64,000 nt of DNA from Mucilaginibacter empetricola (GTDB taxonomy: Bacteria > Bacteroidota > Bacteroidia > Sphingobacteriales > Sphingobacteriaceae): NCBI RefSeq assembly GCF_024808665.1, contig NZ_JANUBZ010000010.1, positions 62,001 to 126,000 of the forward strand. Reading direction: 5' to 3'. Under the pieces are notes generated by a model. That model did not search any database. It had not been told where the DNA came from and saw only the letters and a program-made list of their open reading frames with translations. The stretch's first letter is position 1; each line of letters begins with the position of its first letter. Shown piece by piece: positions 36,229 to 45,126 of this stretch. Position numbers and translations under genes: made by a program.

Positions 36229-37638
36229 ATGAATAATCCCTTTTCATTTAAAGAGCATATCGCTATTTTTAAACACCTTAGCAGGTGGACCATCTTAGTA
36301 TTTCCGGTGGCTGTTGTTATTGGCAGCATGGTGGCCTTTTTTCTGTGGCTGCTTAGTGCGGCAATTCATTTTAGGTTTAATCATGAGTGGCTGCTGTTTT
36401 TGTTGCCTGTTGCCGGTTTATTAATCCATTTTATTTACCAGTCTGTAGGTAAATCATCCGAAAAAGGCAATAATCTCATTACCGAACAAATTCACGAAGC
36501 TGGCGGCGGCATACCCAAACGCATGGCGCCTATTATTTTAATTACTACGGTTATAACCCATTTATTTGGCGGTTCGGCTGGGCGCGAGGGTACGGCTGTG
36601 CAGATAGGAGGTAGCATAGCAGCTATGTTTGGCCGGTGGTTTAAGTTAACCGGGGCCGATATGCGCATTATTTTAATAGCAGGTGTTGCGGCTGGCTTCG
36701 GTGCCGTTTTTGGTACGCCGGTTACAGGAGCGGTGTTTGCTATGGAAGTATTAACTATTGGCAAAATTCAATATCACGCCTTATTACCGGCATTGATAGC
36801 CGCTTTTATTGGCGATTTAACAGTTAAAGTATGGCGGGTAACCCACGTGCAATATCATATAGACCCGATTGCGGCTAATGTTAATTTGTTTACGGGCTTT
36901 TTTCATTTCGATATGTTGCTGTTGGGTAAGGTGATTATTTCATCTGCAGCCTTTGGTTTAGCCAGTTTTCTTTTTGCGCGCATGGTACACGAAATAAAAA
37001 GTCTGTGCCTTAAGCTATTTAAATATAAATGGATAATTCCCGTTTTTGGCGGGTTGGTAATTATCGGCCTTACCTTACTCATTGGCAAACCCGATTATTT
37101 AAGCTTAGGTGTCGATGCCGAACATCCCGGCGCGGTAACTATTCCCTCTGCATTTGCCGCTGGCGGCGCTGATACCTGGAGCTGGCTCTGGAAAACCATA
37201 TACACCACTGTTACACTGGGCACTGGTTTTAAGGGCGGCGAAGTAACGCCATTGTTTTACATTGGTGCTACGTTGGGCAACACACTTTCGACATTATTAA
37301 ATGCGCCGGTGAGCCTTTTTGCAGCATTGGGATTCATTGCCGTATTCTCAGGAGCTACCAATACGCCGTTAGCCTGCACCTTTATGGGGGTTGAGCTTTT
37401 TGGCGGAGAGCATGTGTTATTATTTGCGGTTGCCTGTTTTACAGCGTACATATTTAGCGGGCATTCGGGTATCTATAGTGCACAACGCATAGGCGTTCCT
37501 AAAATATTGGGTGATGATTATACCGATGAAGCATCCCTGGCGGATGCTATAAAACGGAGAGGCTATCTACATCAAAAACTGAGGCGATACAGGTTTTTGT
37601 CAAAGCAGCAGGATTATGACGGTGGTGGCAATAGCTAA
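36229..37638 (+). CDS. ClC-type voltage-gated chloride channel/transporter
   Basis: A 469-residue inner-membrane protein with about ten hydrophobic stretches. The ClC signatures are present: GSAGREGTAVQIGG, with the gating glutamate in REG, GTGFKGGEVTPLFYIGATLG, and GFIAVFSGATNTPLACTFMG. The gating glutamate is kept, which is compatible with either a channel or a proton/chloride exchanger. A cytosolic C-terminal tail of about 60 residues has no CBS domain. It moves chloride or other anions and may help pH homeostasis. Confidence 0.88.
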   Translation: MNNPFSFKEHIAIFKHLSRWTILVFPVAVVIGSMVAFFLWLLSAAIHFRFNHEWLLFLLPVAGLLIHFIYQSVGKSSEKGNNLITEQIHEAGGGIPKRMAPIILITTVITHLFGGSAGREGTAVQIGGSIAAMFGRWFKLTGADMRIILIAGVAAGFGAVFGTPVTGAVFAMEVLTIGKIQYHALLPALIAAFIGDLTVKVWRVTHVQYHIDPIAANVNLFTGFFHFDMLLLGKVIISSAAFGLASFLFARMVHEIKSLCLKLFKYKWIIPVFGGLVIIGLTLLIGKPDYLSLGVDAEHPGAVTIPSAFAAGGADTWSWLWKTIYTTVTLGTGFKGGEVTPLFYIGATLGNTLSTLLNAPVSLFAALGFIAVFSGATNTPLACTFMGVELFGGEHVLLFAVACFTAYIFSGHSGIYSAQRIGVPKILGDDYTDEASLADAIKRRGYLHQKLRRYRFLSKQQDYDGGGNS

Positions 37639-37646
37639 AATATCTG

Positions 37647-38255
37647 TTAAATATTCATGATCTGTTTCATCCAGATGGGAATTAACTTTTTACGTTCCTG
37701 CATCTGTTGATAAAACTCATCGCTGTTAAAATTGCCACTTTGCAGCAATTGGGGCCGCGTTAAAAATGGAAACATAATCATGCCCGAAATATTCCAGACC
37801 AGGTTCATAGGGTGAAAATTAATTTTACCATCTGTTTGCAAAGCTCGCAGTTGTTTGGCAAAATGTGAGTTAACCAATAGCTTTATATTGCTGATGATAG
37901 GTAATTTGGTTGATCCGGCCATTACCTCATTCACCATAAAAAATGGGAAGTCGGGGTTTTCTAATACCTGGTCAATGTAATAGCCAACACAAATCTCTAT
38001 CTTTTCAAACAGGGAGGTGTTTTCATCATTCAAAACAGGCTCCACTTTATTAAATAGCGCCTGAATAGTTTCTTCCATAATAAAGGCAAACAGTTTTTCT
38101 TTACTGCGGAAGTAATAGTTGATAGACGCTACATTAATATCGGCCTCCATAGCAATATCGCGTATAGTAGTAGCCAGAAATCCCTTTTTGGTAAAGATCA
38201 TTCTGGCTGCATCTTTTATTCTTTCTTCTGTTGAAACCTCTGTTGCTTCTGCCAT
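37647..38255 (-). CDS. TetR/AcrR family transcriptional regulator
   Basis: A 202-residue repressor. The N-terminal helix-turn-helix (about 25-52) reads TIRDIAMEADINVASINYYF, followed by the RSKEKLF helix. The C-terminal ligand domain is variable. It lies 123 bases downstream of the DHA2 efflux gene on the same strand, with a short repeat between them, and probably represses that pump. A TetR-type palindrome (39973-39992) lies upstream of the pump. Confidence 0.87.
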   Translation of the reverse strand: MAEATEVSTEERIKDAARMIFTKKGFLATTIRDIAMEADINVASINYYFRSKEKLFAFIMEETIQALFNKVEPVLNDENTSLFEKIEICVGYYIDQVLENPDFPFFMVNEVMAGSTKLPIISNIKLLVNSHFAKQLRALQTDGKINFHPMNLVWNISGMIMFPFLTRPQLLQSGNFNSDEFYQQMQERKKLIPIWMKQIMNI

Positions 38256-38312
38256 AATTATTCAAATTTAATTATTGCAGAACAAATAATCATTTAAAAT
38301 GTACGTAAGGCC

Positions 38313-38345
38313 TCATCCCAACCCTTCTCCAAAGGAGAAGGGCTA
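38313..38345. repeat. Short hairpin repeat between efflux gene and TetR
   Basis: CCCTTCTCC (38322-38330) and GGAGAAGGG (38334-38342) form a perfect 9-bp stem around AAA. It resembles an interspersed Bacteroidota intergenic repeat (TCATCCCAACCCTTCTCC...). It could attenuate transcription from the efflux gene into TetR. Confidence 0.45.
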
Positions 38346-38378
38346 AAAATAAGAGCCTCACCTAAATAAGTTTCCCAT

Positions 38379-39926
38379 TTAGTGACTGTCAGCAATAGCT
38401 TTCTGGTCTTTTCTAAATGGCGCAAGGTAAAGTAATGGAATGCTGATGAGCATAACCAAACCAACTGCCCAATAGGCATCATTATAACTAAGCAATGCAC
38501 TTTGCTGGTTAACTACGCCATCAATGGCCCGGTAAGCTAAATTGGTGGCGTCTAAAAGGGATTTGCCCTTAGCCATAAAAGCATGTATATAGCCATTAAA
38601 TCTTTCATTATAATAAGGGTTATAAATATTAACATAACTTAAAAGATTATTACGGTGTGTAGCCGAACGGACGTGTATGAGCGTAGTTAAACCTGCAATA
38701 CCAAATGAGCCGCCCAACTGGCGCATCATATTGTTGAGGCCGGTACCCTGGCCAATTTCGTGTCCTTTTAAACCACCTATAGCCAGAGTGGTAAGCGGCA
38801 CAAATAGCAAGGCTAAGCCAATACCTCTTATAGCCAGGGGCCAGAAAAAGTCGCCGGTGCCGGTAGCAAGTGTTGAATGACTGAGCATGGCAGAAAAAAC
38901 AAAAAATAAAATCATACCTGCAGTGGCCATAAATTGTGCAGGCACGCCCCTGTTAAGCATAATACCAATAAGTGGCATCATCACAACAGTAAACATACCA
39001 CCAGGGAATAACACTTCGCCGGTTTGTTGCGCCGTAAAACCCAGTAAATTCTGACAAAAAACCGGGAAAACAAATGTAGATCCATACAAACCCACGCCTA
39101 AAACAAAGGAGGTAAACATACCGGCTGAAAAACTCCTGTTCTTCATGATTTTGAAGTTCACTATAGGATGATCGGTGCTCAGTTCTCTCCAAATAAACAA
39201 CAATAGACCTAATACTGCAGTAATGGTTAACACAACAATGTAAGGAGTGGCAAACCAATCCTCGTCTTCGCCTTTTTCTAATATGGTTTGCAGGCTGCCT
39301 ACAGATACAGCTAACAAGCCAATTCCCCACCAATCAATGGGTTTATCTCTGCCGGTAATGGGCGTTGTTCTCACAAACAAATAAGCAAAAGTAGCTGCCA
39401 AACATCCAACAGGAATGTTTACATAAAAAATCCAGCGCCAGGCAGCATGATCGGTAATGTAACCGCCAATAGTTGGACCAATGGTAGGGCCTACAACTGC
39501 ACCAAGACCAAACAGGGCAGTAGCTGTACCAATCTGACTAGGCGGCCAGGTATCTAACAAAATAGCCTGCGCTGTTGAAAGCAAACCGCCGCCGGCAAAA
39601 CCTTGTAATACGCGGAAACCCACCAGTTCGGTAAGACTATGCGCATTCCCGCATAAAAAAGAGGCCACCGTAAATAAAATAATGGAGGCCAGGAAATAAT
39701 TTTTCCGGCCAAAAAAACTGCCCAGCCAGCCCGACATAGGTAAAATAATAACGTTGGCCACACTGTAGCCGGTAACCACCCAGGCTGCATCGGTTAAAGT
39801 GGCGCCCAGGTTCCCTTGTATTTGAGGAATGGAAACGTTTACAATAGTGGTGTCAATTAATTCCAGCAATGAAGCTGTAATTACAGTAATGGTGATAATC
39901 CATTTTCTAAATCCTGTCTCTGCCAT
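38379..39926 (-). CDS. DHA2-family (EmrB-type) multidrug efflux transporter
   Basis: A 515-residue major facilitator protein with 14 predicted helices, the DHA2 count. Motif A-like GWLGSFFGRKNYFLAS lies after helix 2 and motif C-like GLGAVVGPTIGPTIGGYI follows in helix 5. It would export drugs or bile-acid-like compounds by proton antiport. There is no adjacent EmrA or TolC gene, so it may work with partners elsewhere. A TetR-type palindrome lies 47 bases upstream of its start and a TetR gene follows it. Confidence 0.9.
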   Translation of the reverse strand: MAETGFRKWIITITVITASLLELIDTTIVNVSIPQIQGNLGATLTDAAWVVTGYSVANVIILPMSGWLGSFFGRKNYFLASIILFTVASFLCGNAHSLTELVGFRVLQGFAGGGLLSTAQAILLDTWPPSQIGTATALFGLGAVVGPTIGPTIGGYITDHAAWRWIFYVNIPVGCLAATFAYLFVRTTPITGRDKPIDWWGIGLLAVSVGSLQTILEKGEDEDWFATPYIVVLTITAVLGLLLFIWRELSTDHPIVNFKIMKNRSFSAGMFTSFVLGVGLYGSTFVFPVFCQNLLGFTAQQTGEVLFPGGMFTVVMMPLIGIMLNRGVPAQFMATAGMILFFVFSAMLSHSTLATGTGDFFWPLAIRGIGLALLFVPLTTLAIGGLKGHEIGQGTGLNNMMRQLGGSFGIAGLTTLIHVRSATHRNNLLSYVNIYNPYYNERFNGYIHAFMAKGKSLLDATNLAYRAIDGVVNQQSALLSYNDAYWAVGLVMLISIPLLYLAPFRKDQKAIADSH

Positions 39927-39972
39927 CTCGATATGTTTATTTCAAATGATGTTAGCTTTAAAAACCGGTCAA

Positions 39973-39992
39973 AATTAATCAATCGATTAATT
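39973..39992. promoter_or_regulatory. TetR-type operator palindrome upstream of the DHA2 pump
   Basis: AATTAATC (39973-39980), AATC, GATTAATT (39985-39992): perfect 8-base arms. It is in the 182-base divergent region between the pump (minus) and the antiporter (plus). A second short palindrome AAACAATTGTTT lies at 39994-40005. It is most simply the operator of the neighbouring TetR protein. Confidence 0.5.
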
Positions 39993-40108
39993 AAAACAAT
40001 TGTTTAAAACATTTGATTTTATTTATGTCATTTTGATGACAGCCAGTACGCAGCAGGTATAAAAGGGAATTATTTTTTTATATTGACATCGTTAACAGCA
40101 AAGCAACA

Positions 40109-41353
40109 ATGTCAAACTACAGCATCGTTTTAATTATACTGGCTATTATGATTGGCCTGTCGGCCGTTGCTGACAGAATAAAATTACCTTACCCGGTATT
40201 ACTGGTGGGTGGAGGTATCGCCATTGGCTTTATACCCTGGCTACCCAATATTTCGCTCGATCCGGAGATTGTTTTTCTTGTTTTTTTGCCGCCCTTACTG
40301 TTCGAGGCCGCCTTTAATATATCTTTTGCTGAATTTAAAACCAATATTAATACCATAGGTACATTGGCTATATCACTGGTTTTTTTTACCACAGTTGGTA
40401 TTGCCGTAGTAGCACATTATATGGTGCCGGGCATGACCTGGCCACTATCCTTTGTTTTGGGTGCCATCCTGTCGGCAACAGATAGCGTGGCAGCAACCAG
40501 TATAACCAAGGGGCTTCATCTTCCGCATAAAACCATTACTATATTGGAGGGCGAAAGCCTGGTGAATGATGCTTCGGCCCTGGTGGCTTACCGTTTTGCT
40601 GTTGCAGCTGTAACCGGTACCGCATTTGTAATATGGAAAGCTTCCTTCCAATTTGTAATACTAATGGTGGGTGGTTTATTAGTTGGCTACGTAATGGCTA
40701 AAATATTAACCTTTATTTTGGATAGGGTAAAACAGAACCACCTGGTTATTATCAGCTTTATGCTTTTGCAACCCTTTATTACCTATCTCGTTGCCGAAGA
40801 TCTGCATGTATCGGGTGTTATTGCAGTGGTTACATTGGGTTTAATAATGGCTCGCGTTAAAAATAAAGAAGTGCCCCTTAGTTTGCGCCAGCAGTCCAAA
40901 TCAATATGGGATATTATTATTTTTTTACTGAATGGTTTAATTTTTATACTCATTGGTCTGCAATTGCCTTTTGTAGTAAAAAGCATCACTAACCACCATA
41001 CTTTGGTATTGTATGTAGGTTATGCATTTTTAATAACCTTAACTGCGTTGCTTTTGCGCATGGCTCGTGTATTTCTGCAAAAAATAAATCTTCAGCACGC
41101 CTTTAAAAAAGGCCATAAAAAAATAACTGAGGATGCGCTGCTCGATCATAAAAATAGCCTGGTTATTAGTTGGTCGGGCATGAGAGGTATTGTTTCGCTG
41201 GCCATTGCCATAGGCTTGCCGCTTACTTTAACCGATGGTAGTCCATTTCCGCAGCGGGCCGCTATTATTTTTATTTCGGTAATGGTAGTGCTTTTTACAT
41301 TAATTGGGCAGGGACTGTTTTTGCCGTGGCTGGTAAAGCGGTTAAAGCTTTAA
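40109..41353 (+). CDS. Cation/proton antiporter (CPA1, NhaP-like)
   Basis: A 414-residue inner-membrane protein with about 12 hydrophobic helices. The CPA1 ion-binding motif is present as EGESLVNDASALVA with N153-D154, preceded by SATDSVAATSITKG. It exchanges Na+ or K+ for protons. The C-terminal segment is short and lacks the large cytosolic domain of some family members. It is divergent from the DHA2 pump with the TetR-type palindrome in between. It ends 90 bases before an interspersed repeat. Confidence 0.88.
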   Translation: MSNYSIVLIILAIMIGLSAVADRIKLPYPVLLVGGGIAIGFIPWLPNISLDPEIVFLVFLPPLLFEAAFNISFAEFKTNINTIGTLAISLVFFTTVGIAVVAHYMVPGMTWPLSFVLGAILSATDSVAATSITKGLHLPHKTITILEGESLVNDASALVAYRFAVAAVTGTAFVIWKASFQFVILMVGGLLVGYVMAKILTFILDRVKQNHLVIISFMLLQPFITYLVAEDLHVSGVIAVVTLGLIMARVKNKEVPLSLRQQSKSIWDIIIFLLNGLIFILIGLQLPFVVKSITNHHTLVLYVGYAFLITLTALLLRMARVFLQKINLQHAFKKGHKKITEDALLDHKNSLVISWSGMRGIVSLAIAIGLPLTLTDGSPFPQRAAIIFISVMVVLFTLIGQGLFLPWLVKRLKL

Positions 41354-41438
41354 AAAGTGGTTTAGTGATGAGGCTCCTTGATCGCCAGTTTTGGGGTTTA
41401 TTTTTCGGGATGGTAAAAGATAAATAATAATGATAAAT

Positions 41439-41539
41439 GTCATGCTGAACTTGTTTCAGCACCCCACAAGACATGCGGCCTGCTTGGTTTACATCTTGCT
41501 AATGAGGTGCTGATCCAACCTTAAGGTGGACAGCATGAC
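41439..41539. repeat. Interspersed repeat with inverted ends
   Basis: GTCATGCTGAAC at the left (from 41439) is mirrored by a GACAGCATGAC right end (to about 41539). GCACC and GGTGC (about 41459-41464 and 41499-41503) are further inside and also pair. The middle is less symmetric. I recall this kind of sequence as a common Sphingobacteriaceae intergenic repeat. Confidence 0.4.
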
Positions 41540-41564
41540 GCTCTTTTAACTTGAAATTGCACCC

Positions 41565-41593
41565 ATAACGATGGGTTTTAAACCCATCGTTAT
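41565..41593. repeat. Perfect palindromic repeat, copy 2
   Basis: ATAACGATGGGTTT, a central T, and its exact reverse complement. It is a close relative of the copy at 34308-34334. It lies in the leader of the MgtC gene, about 20 bases before the predicted start, so it may influence that gene. Confidence 0.7.
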
Positions 41594-41614
41594 AGAAATA
41601 TCTATTGCTTTGCA

Positions 41615-42334
41615 TTGATAATTTTCCTTACATTTAATTTACAAAAAGTTCACCAATATTTAACCTTCAACTTGGACTCACTATTTAACATTACCACCAC
41701 CCACAATATATACGGTAACGAATTACTAAAACTTGGCCTTTCGGTACTCATTGGATCGGTACTTGGCCTTGAACGCGAAGTGAGGGGGAAGTCGGCCGGT
41801 TTCCGCACCCTGGCTTTAATATGTTTTGGAGCTACCATTTTTACTATTTGCTCCTATTTGTTAGGCGTTCAGGACAACCGCGACCGTATAGCTGCCAACG
41901 TTCTTACCGGGGTGGGTTTTTTGGGCGCCGGGGTTATCTTCCGTAATAATGTTTCTATCTCCGGAATTACCACTGCTGCATCCATATGGGTGGCTGCTGC
42001 TATCGGTATGCTAATAGGCATCGGCGAATACTGGCTGGCCCTCATTTCTGCCGGATTCTCATTGATTATACTTTATGCGCTTGATTTTATTCAGATGAAG
42101 ATTGATTATCGTTTTGAACACCGGAGTTATAAAGCAGTTTTTACACGTGAGATAGAAGCTGAAGCCTTTTATACTTATGTAAAATCACTCAATATTAAAT
42201 TTCACAAATCAAAAATATACAGGAATGACCACCAGGTAACCATTGAATTTGAAGTCTCTGGAAAAGAATGCAATCTTCATTTATTTAACGAATGGCTTTT
42301 GGAAAATAAACAGGTGATTTCTTTTGAGTGGTAA
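41615..42334 (+). CDS. MgtC/SapB family membrane protein
   Basis: A protein of up to 239 residues. The N-terminal membrane part (about 40-160) has the MgtC signatures: GSVLGLEREVRGKSAGFRTL and NVLTGVGFLGAGVIFRNN. A cytosolic C-terminal domain (about 165-239) follows. MgtC proteins affect Mg2+ homeostasis and ATP synthase activity in the families studied. The start is unsure: a TTG at 41615 gives the longest form, but a TTG at 41672 would also precede the first conserved helix. No ATG is well placed. Confidence 0.83.
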   Translation: MIIFLTFNLQKVHQYLTFNLDSLFNITTTHNIYGNELLKLGLSVLIGSVLGLEREVRGKSAGFRTLALICFGATIFTICSYLLGVQDNRDRIAANVLTGVGFLGAGVIFRNNVSISGITTAASIWVAAAIGMLIGIGEYWLALISAGFSLIILYALDFIQMKIDYRFEHRSYKAVFTREIEAEAFYTYVKSLNIKFHKSKIYRNDHQVTIEFEVSGKECNLHLFNEWLLENKQVISFEW

Positions 42335-42376
42335 AACTGGTTTGTTAACGATACCCCATATTAAAAAAATAAAATT

Positions 42377-43600
42377 ATGAACTCAATTGCTGAAAGATTA
42401 GCAGCCTTTAATAAAGGCCTGATTCCTGATAAGGTTGAAATTAAATACAAGTATATGTCGCAAAATGCGTTTAGTTTTTTAAGAGGTACTTGTCATTTGT
42501 TTTATGAGGATTTGAGTAAGGTTAAAGATTTTCCCACGTCGCCAAATACCTGGATCTGCGGCGACCTGCACCTGGAAAACTTTGGCAGTTTTAAGGGTAA
42601 TAACCGTATGGTTTATTTTGATTTGAATGATTTTGACGAGGCTATGCTCGGCCCGGCGGCCTGGGAAGTTGCCAGAATGCTCACCAGTATTTTTGTTGGA
42701 TTTAATTCCTTTAAAATTGACCCGGCCGAAGCGCAGAAAAATGCAGATTTGTTTCTGTCAACCTATACCAAAGTCTTGTCCGGTGGAAAAGCCTATAACA
42801 TTGATCCGCGCACAGCGGAGGGCATTGTAAGGAGCTTTTTGAAAAATATAAAGAAACGCAGGGAGAGCGATCTGATTAAAAAGATTGCTGATGAAAAGGG
42901 CGGCCAGTTTAAAATTAAAATTGATAATCGCACACATTTTGAGCTGGATAAAAAACTTAAGGCTGAGCTGATATCCCATTTAACAGAGTGGATAAAAAAC
43001 AAAAAAGGATGGTCGGCCAATTATGTTGTTAAAGATGCGGCGTTTAGGGTAGCCGGTACGGGCAGCGTGGGCTTAAAGCGGTATATGTTTTTATTACAGA
43101 GTACTAAAAGCAAAAAGAAATACCTGCTGGTGGATATGAAAGAGGCGGTTCAATCGTCATTAACGCCGTATAACCTGGTTAAACAACCGGTTTGGGCGTC
43201 GAATGCTGATCGTGTTTTGTCCATTAAGCAGCGGATGCAAAATATTCCGCCCGCATTGCTTGGACCGAGTAATTTTAAAGGCGATATTTATGTATTGCAG
43301 GAAATGCAGCCCCTTGCTGATAAAGTGAATTTTGCTTCAATAGCCGCAAAGGATGATTGTTTGGAAATGGTTATTAAAGACATGGCTATATTAACAGCAT
43401 CGGCACAAATAAGAAGCGGCGGCATGCAAGGCTCAGCCATCATTGATGCATTAATGGCATTTGGTAAACAAAAGGATTGGCAACAGCCTTTGTTAAACTA
43501 TGCTGTTAAGTATTCAAAACAAGTTGCTAAGGATTATAATGAGTTTATGGCCGACTATAAAGATCTGGTAGCGGCTGTTGAACAGAGTGAAACCAATTAA
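42377..43600 (+). CDS. DUF2252 family protein (kinase-like fold)
   Basis: A 407-residue protein of DUF2252. The core resembles aminoglycoside-phosphotransferase folds: WICGDLHLENFGSFK has the catalytic-loop pattern, and FDLNDFDEAMLGPAAWEV has the metal-binding Asp. Substrate and function are unknown. No signal peptide; cytosolic. It is 42 bases from the MgtC gene, and 30 bases from the next oxidoreductase gene, so the three may be co-transcribed, although their functions are not obviously linked. Confidence 0.8.
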   Translation: MNSIAERLAAFNKGLIPDKVEIKYKYMSQNAFSFLRGTCHLFYEDLSKVKDFPTSPNTWICGDLHLENFGSFKGNNRMVYFDLNDFDEAMLGPAAWEVARMLTSIFVGFNSFKIDPAEAQKNADLFLSTYTKVLSGGKAYNIDPRTAEGIVRSFLKNIKKRRESDLIKKIADEKGGQFKIKIDNRTHFELDKKLKAELISHLTEWIKNKKGWSANYVVKDAAFRVAGTGSVGLKRYMFLLQSTKSKKKYLLVDMKEAVQSSLTPYNLVKQPVWASNADRVLSIKQRMQNIPPALLGPSNFKGDIYVLQEMQPLADKVNFASIAAKDDCLEMVIKDMAILTASAQIRSGGMQGSAIIDALMAFGKQKDWQQPLLNYAVKYSKQVAKDYNEFMADYKDLVAAVEQSETN

Positions 43601-43630
43601 CCAATTATATTCACTTATCTACCTTAAATT

Positions 43631-45019
43631 ATGTCAGACCGCCGAAAGTTTTTGAAGCAGTTGGGTAGCACCGTTGTGCTTACCTCTGCCACCCTTTCCA
43701 GCTTTGCAGCTATGGAAGATCATGAAAGAAGAATATTACAGGCCCAAAAAAGAGTCAGCTCAAACGACAAGATACGTATTGCTACCATTGGTATGGGAAT
43801 TATGGGCTATAACGATACCCGGGCGGCTTTAACCTGCCCCGGTGTTGAACTGGTTGCTTGCTGCGATTTGTACCAGGGTCGCTTACAACATGCCAAAGAA
43901 GTTTTTGGTGCCAATATTTTAACAACAAATAATTACCATGAAATTTTAGACAGGAAAGATATTGACGCCGTAATTATAGCCACCAGCGATAACTGGCACA
44001 GTACAATTGCTATTGAAGCCATGCATAAAGGCAAAGCCGTTTACAGCGAGAAGCCGATGGTGCACTATATTAGTGAAGGGCTGGCCGAAATTAAAGCGCA
44101 GCAGGAAACAAAAGCCATTTTTCAGGTGGGGAGCCAGCGGGTAAGCAGTCTGGCTTTTCAAAAGGCTAAAGAATTATATGAGGCAGGTGCAATAGGACAG
44201 ATAAACTCGGTAGAGGCTTCGTTTAACCGGCAGGATGCACAGGGGGCCTGGCAATATACCATTCCGCTGGATGCATCAACCCAAACAGTAAATTGGGATA
44301 GGTTTCAGGCATTGGAAAAAACAAAACTGCCTTACGAAAGTAACCGCTTTTTCAGGTGGCGCAATTACCGCGAATACGGAACCGGTGTTGCGGGTGATCT
44401 GTTTGTTCACCTTTTGTCGGGTATTCATTTTATAACAGGCTCTAAAGGGCCGGAAAAGATTTTCTCAATAGGTGGCACTTACTATTGGAAAGATGGCCGA
44501 AATGTCCCTGATGTAATGACTGCAGTTATTGAATATCCTAGCACAAAAGAACATCCGGCCTTCCAGGTGGCGTTGCGGGTCAACTTCATCAGTGGCGAAG
44601 GCGAGCGCTCATCGACCAAGATAATTGGCTCCGAAGGTGTAATTGACCTTGATGATGACCAGGGTTTTACCATCCACAAAAATAAAATGCCTGTTGCGCC
44701 CGGAATAGGAGGATGGGATTCGCTTGGTACATTTACCAACGATATGCAGAAACAACTGCTGGCCAATTACAATACCAAATATTCAGACGCTGATAAGCAA
44801 CGACCTGTTTTGCTCGGCGTAACCTATCAATCGCCTGATGGCTACAACTCCTCAAATGATCATTTTGCCAACTTTATGGATTCCATCCGCAACGGCAAGC
44901 CGGTGGTAGAGGATGCCGTATTCGGTTTTCGCGCCGCCGCCCCATGCCTGGCCTGCAACGACAGCTACTTCCAAAACAAAGTGATCCACTGGGACCCGGT
45001 TAACATGCATTTGATTTAA
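43631..45019 (+). CDS. Gfo/Idh/MocA family oxidoreductase with Tat-type signal
   Basis: A 462-residue protein. The N-terminus (MSDRRKFLKQLGSTVVLTSA) has a twin-arginine motif RRKFLK, so export by Tat is likely. The Rossmann fold starts at IRIATIGMGIMGYN, with the NAD-binding GMGIMG. The conserved EKP is in VYSEKPMVHY. C-terminal substrate domain from about 160, with H-containing FVHLLSGIHFITG. It oxidises a sugar or polyol; the substrate is unknown. Enzymes of this type often work with secreted glycosidases such as the GH97 encoded next door. Confidence 0.83.
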   Translation: MSDRRKFLKQLGSTVVLTSATLSSFAAMEDHERRILQAQKRVSSNDKIRIATIGMGIMGYNDTRAALTCPGVELVACCDLYQGRLQHAKEVFGANILTTNNYHEILDRKDIDAVIIATSDNWHSTIAIEAMHKGKAVYSEKPMVHYISEGLAEIKAQQETKAIFQVGSQRVSSLAFQKAKELYEAGAIGQINSVEASFNRQDAQGAWQYTIPLDASTQTVNWDRFQALEKTKLPYESNRFFRWRNYREYGTGVAGDLFVHLLSGIHFITGSKGPEKIFSIGGTYYWKDGRNVPDVMTAVIEYPSTKEHPAFQVALRVNFISGEGERSSTKIIGSEGVIDLDDDQGFTIHKNKMPVAPGIGGWDSLGTFTNDMQKQLLANYNTKYSDADKQRPVLLGVTYQSPDGYNSSNDHFANFMDSIRNGKPVVEDAVFGFRAAAPCLACNDSYFQNKVIHWDPVNMHLI

Positions 45020-45024
45020 AAAAC

Positions 45025-45065
45025 AAAAGGGCGAAAGATTTTAAAAAATCTTTCGCCCTTTTTAT
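45025..45065. terminator. Bidirectional terminator between oxidoreductase and GH97 genes
   Basis: The stem GGGCGAAAGATTTT / AAAATCTTTCGCCC (45029-45042, 45045-45058), with flanking AAAA and TTTT that extend it, is perfectly paired. T-rich on both strands. It is one of the strongest terminators in the window. Confidence 0.85.
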
Positions 45066-45126
45066 TAGATATAAATGAAAATAAGCTTCAAACCTCGTTT
45101 TTTAGAACCCTCTCCTTTTGAGGCCT

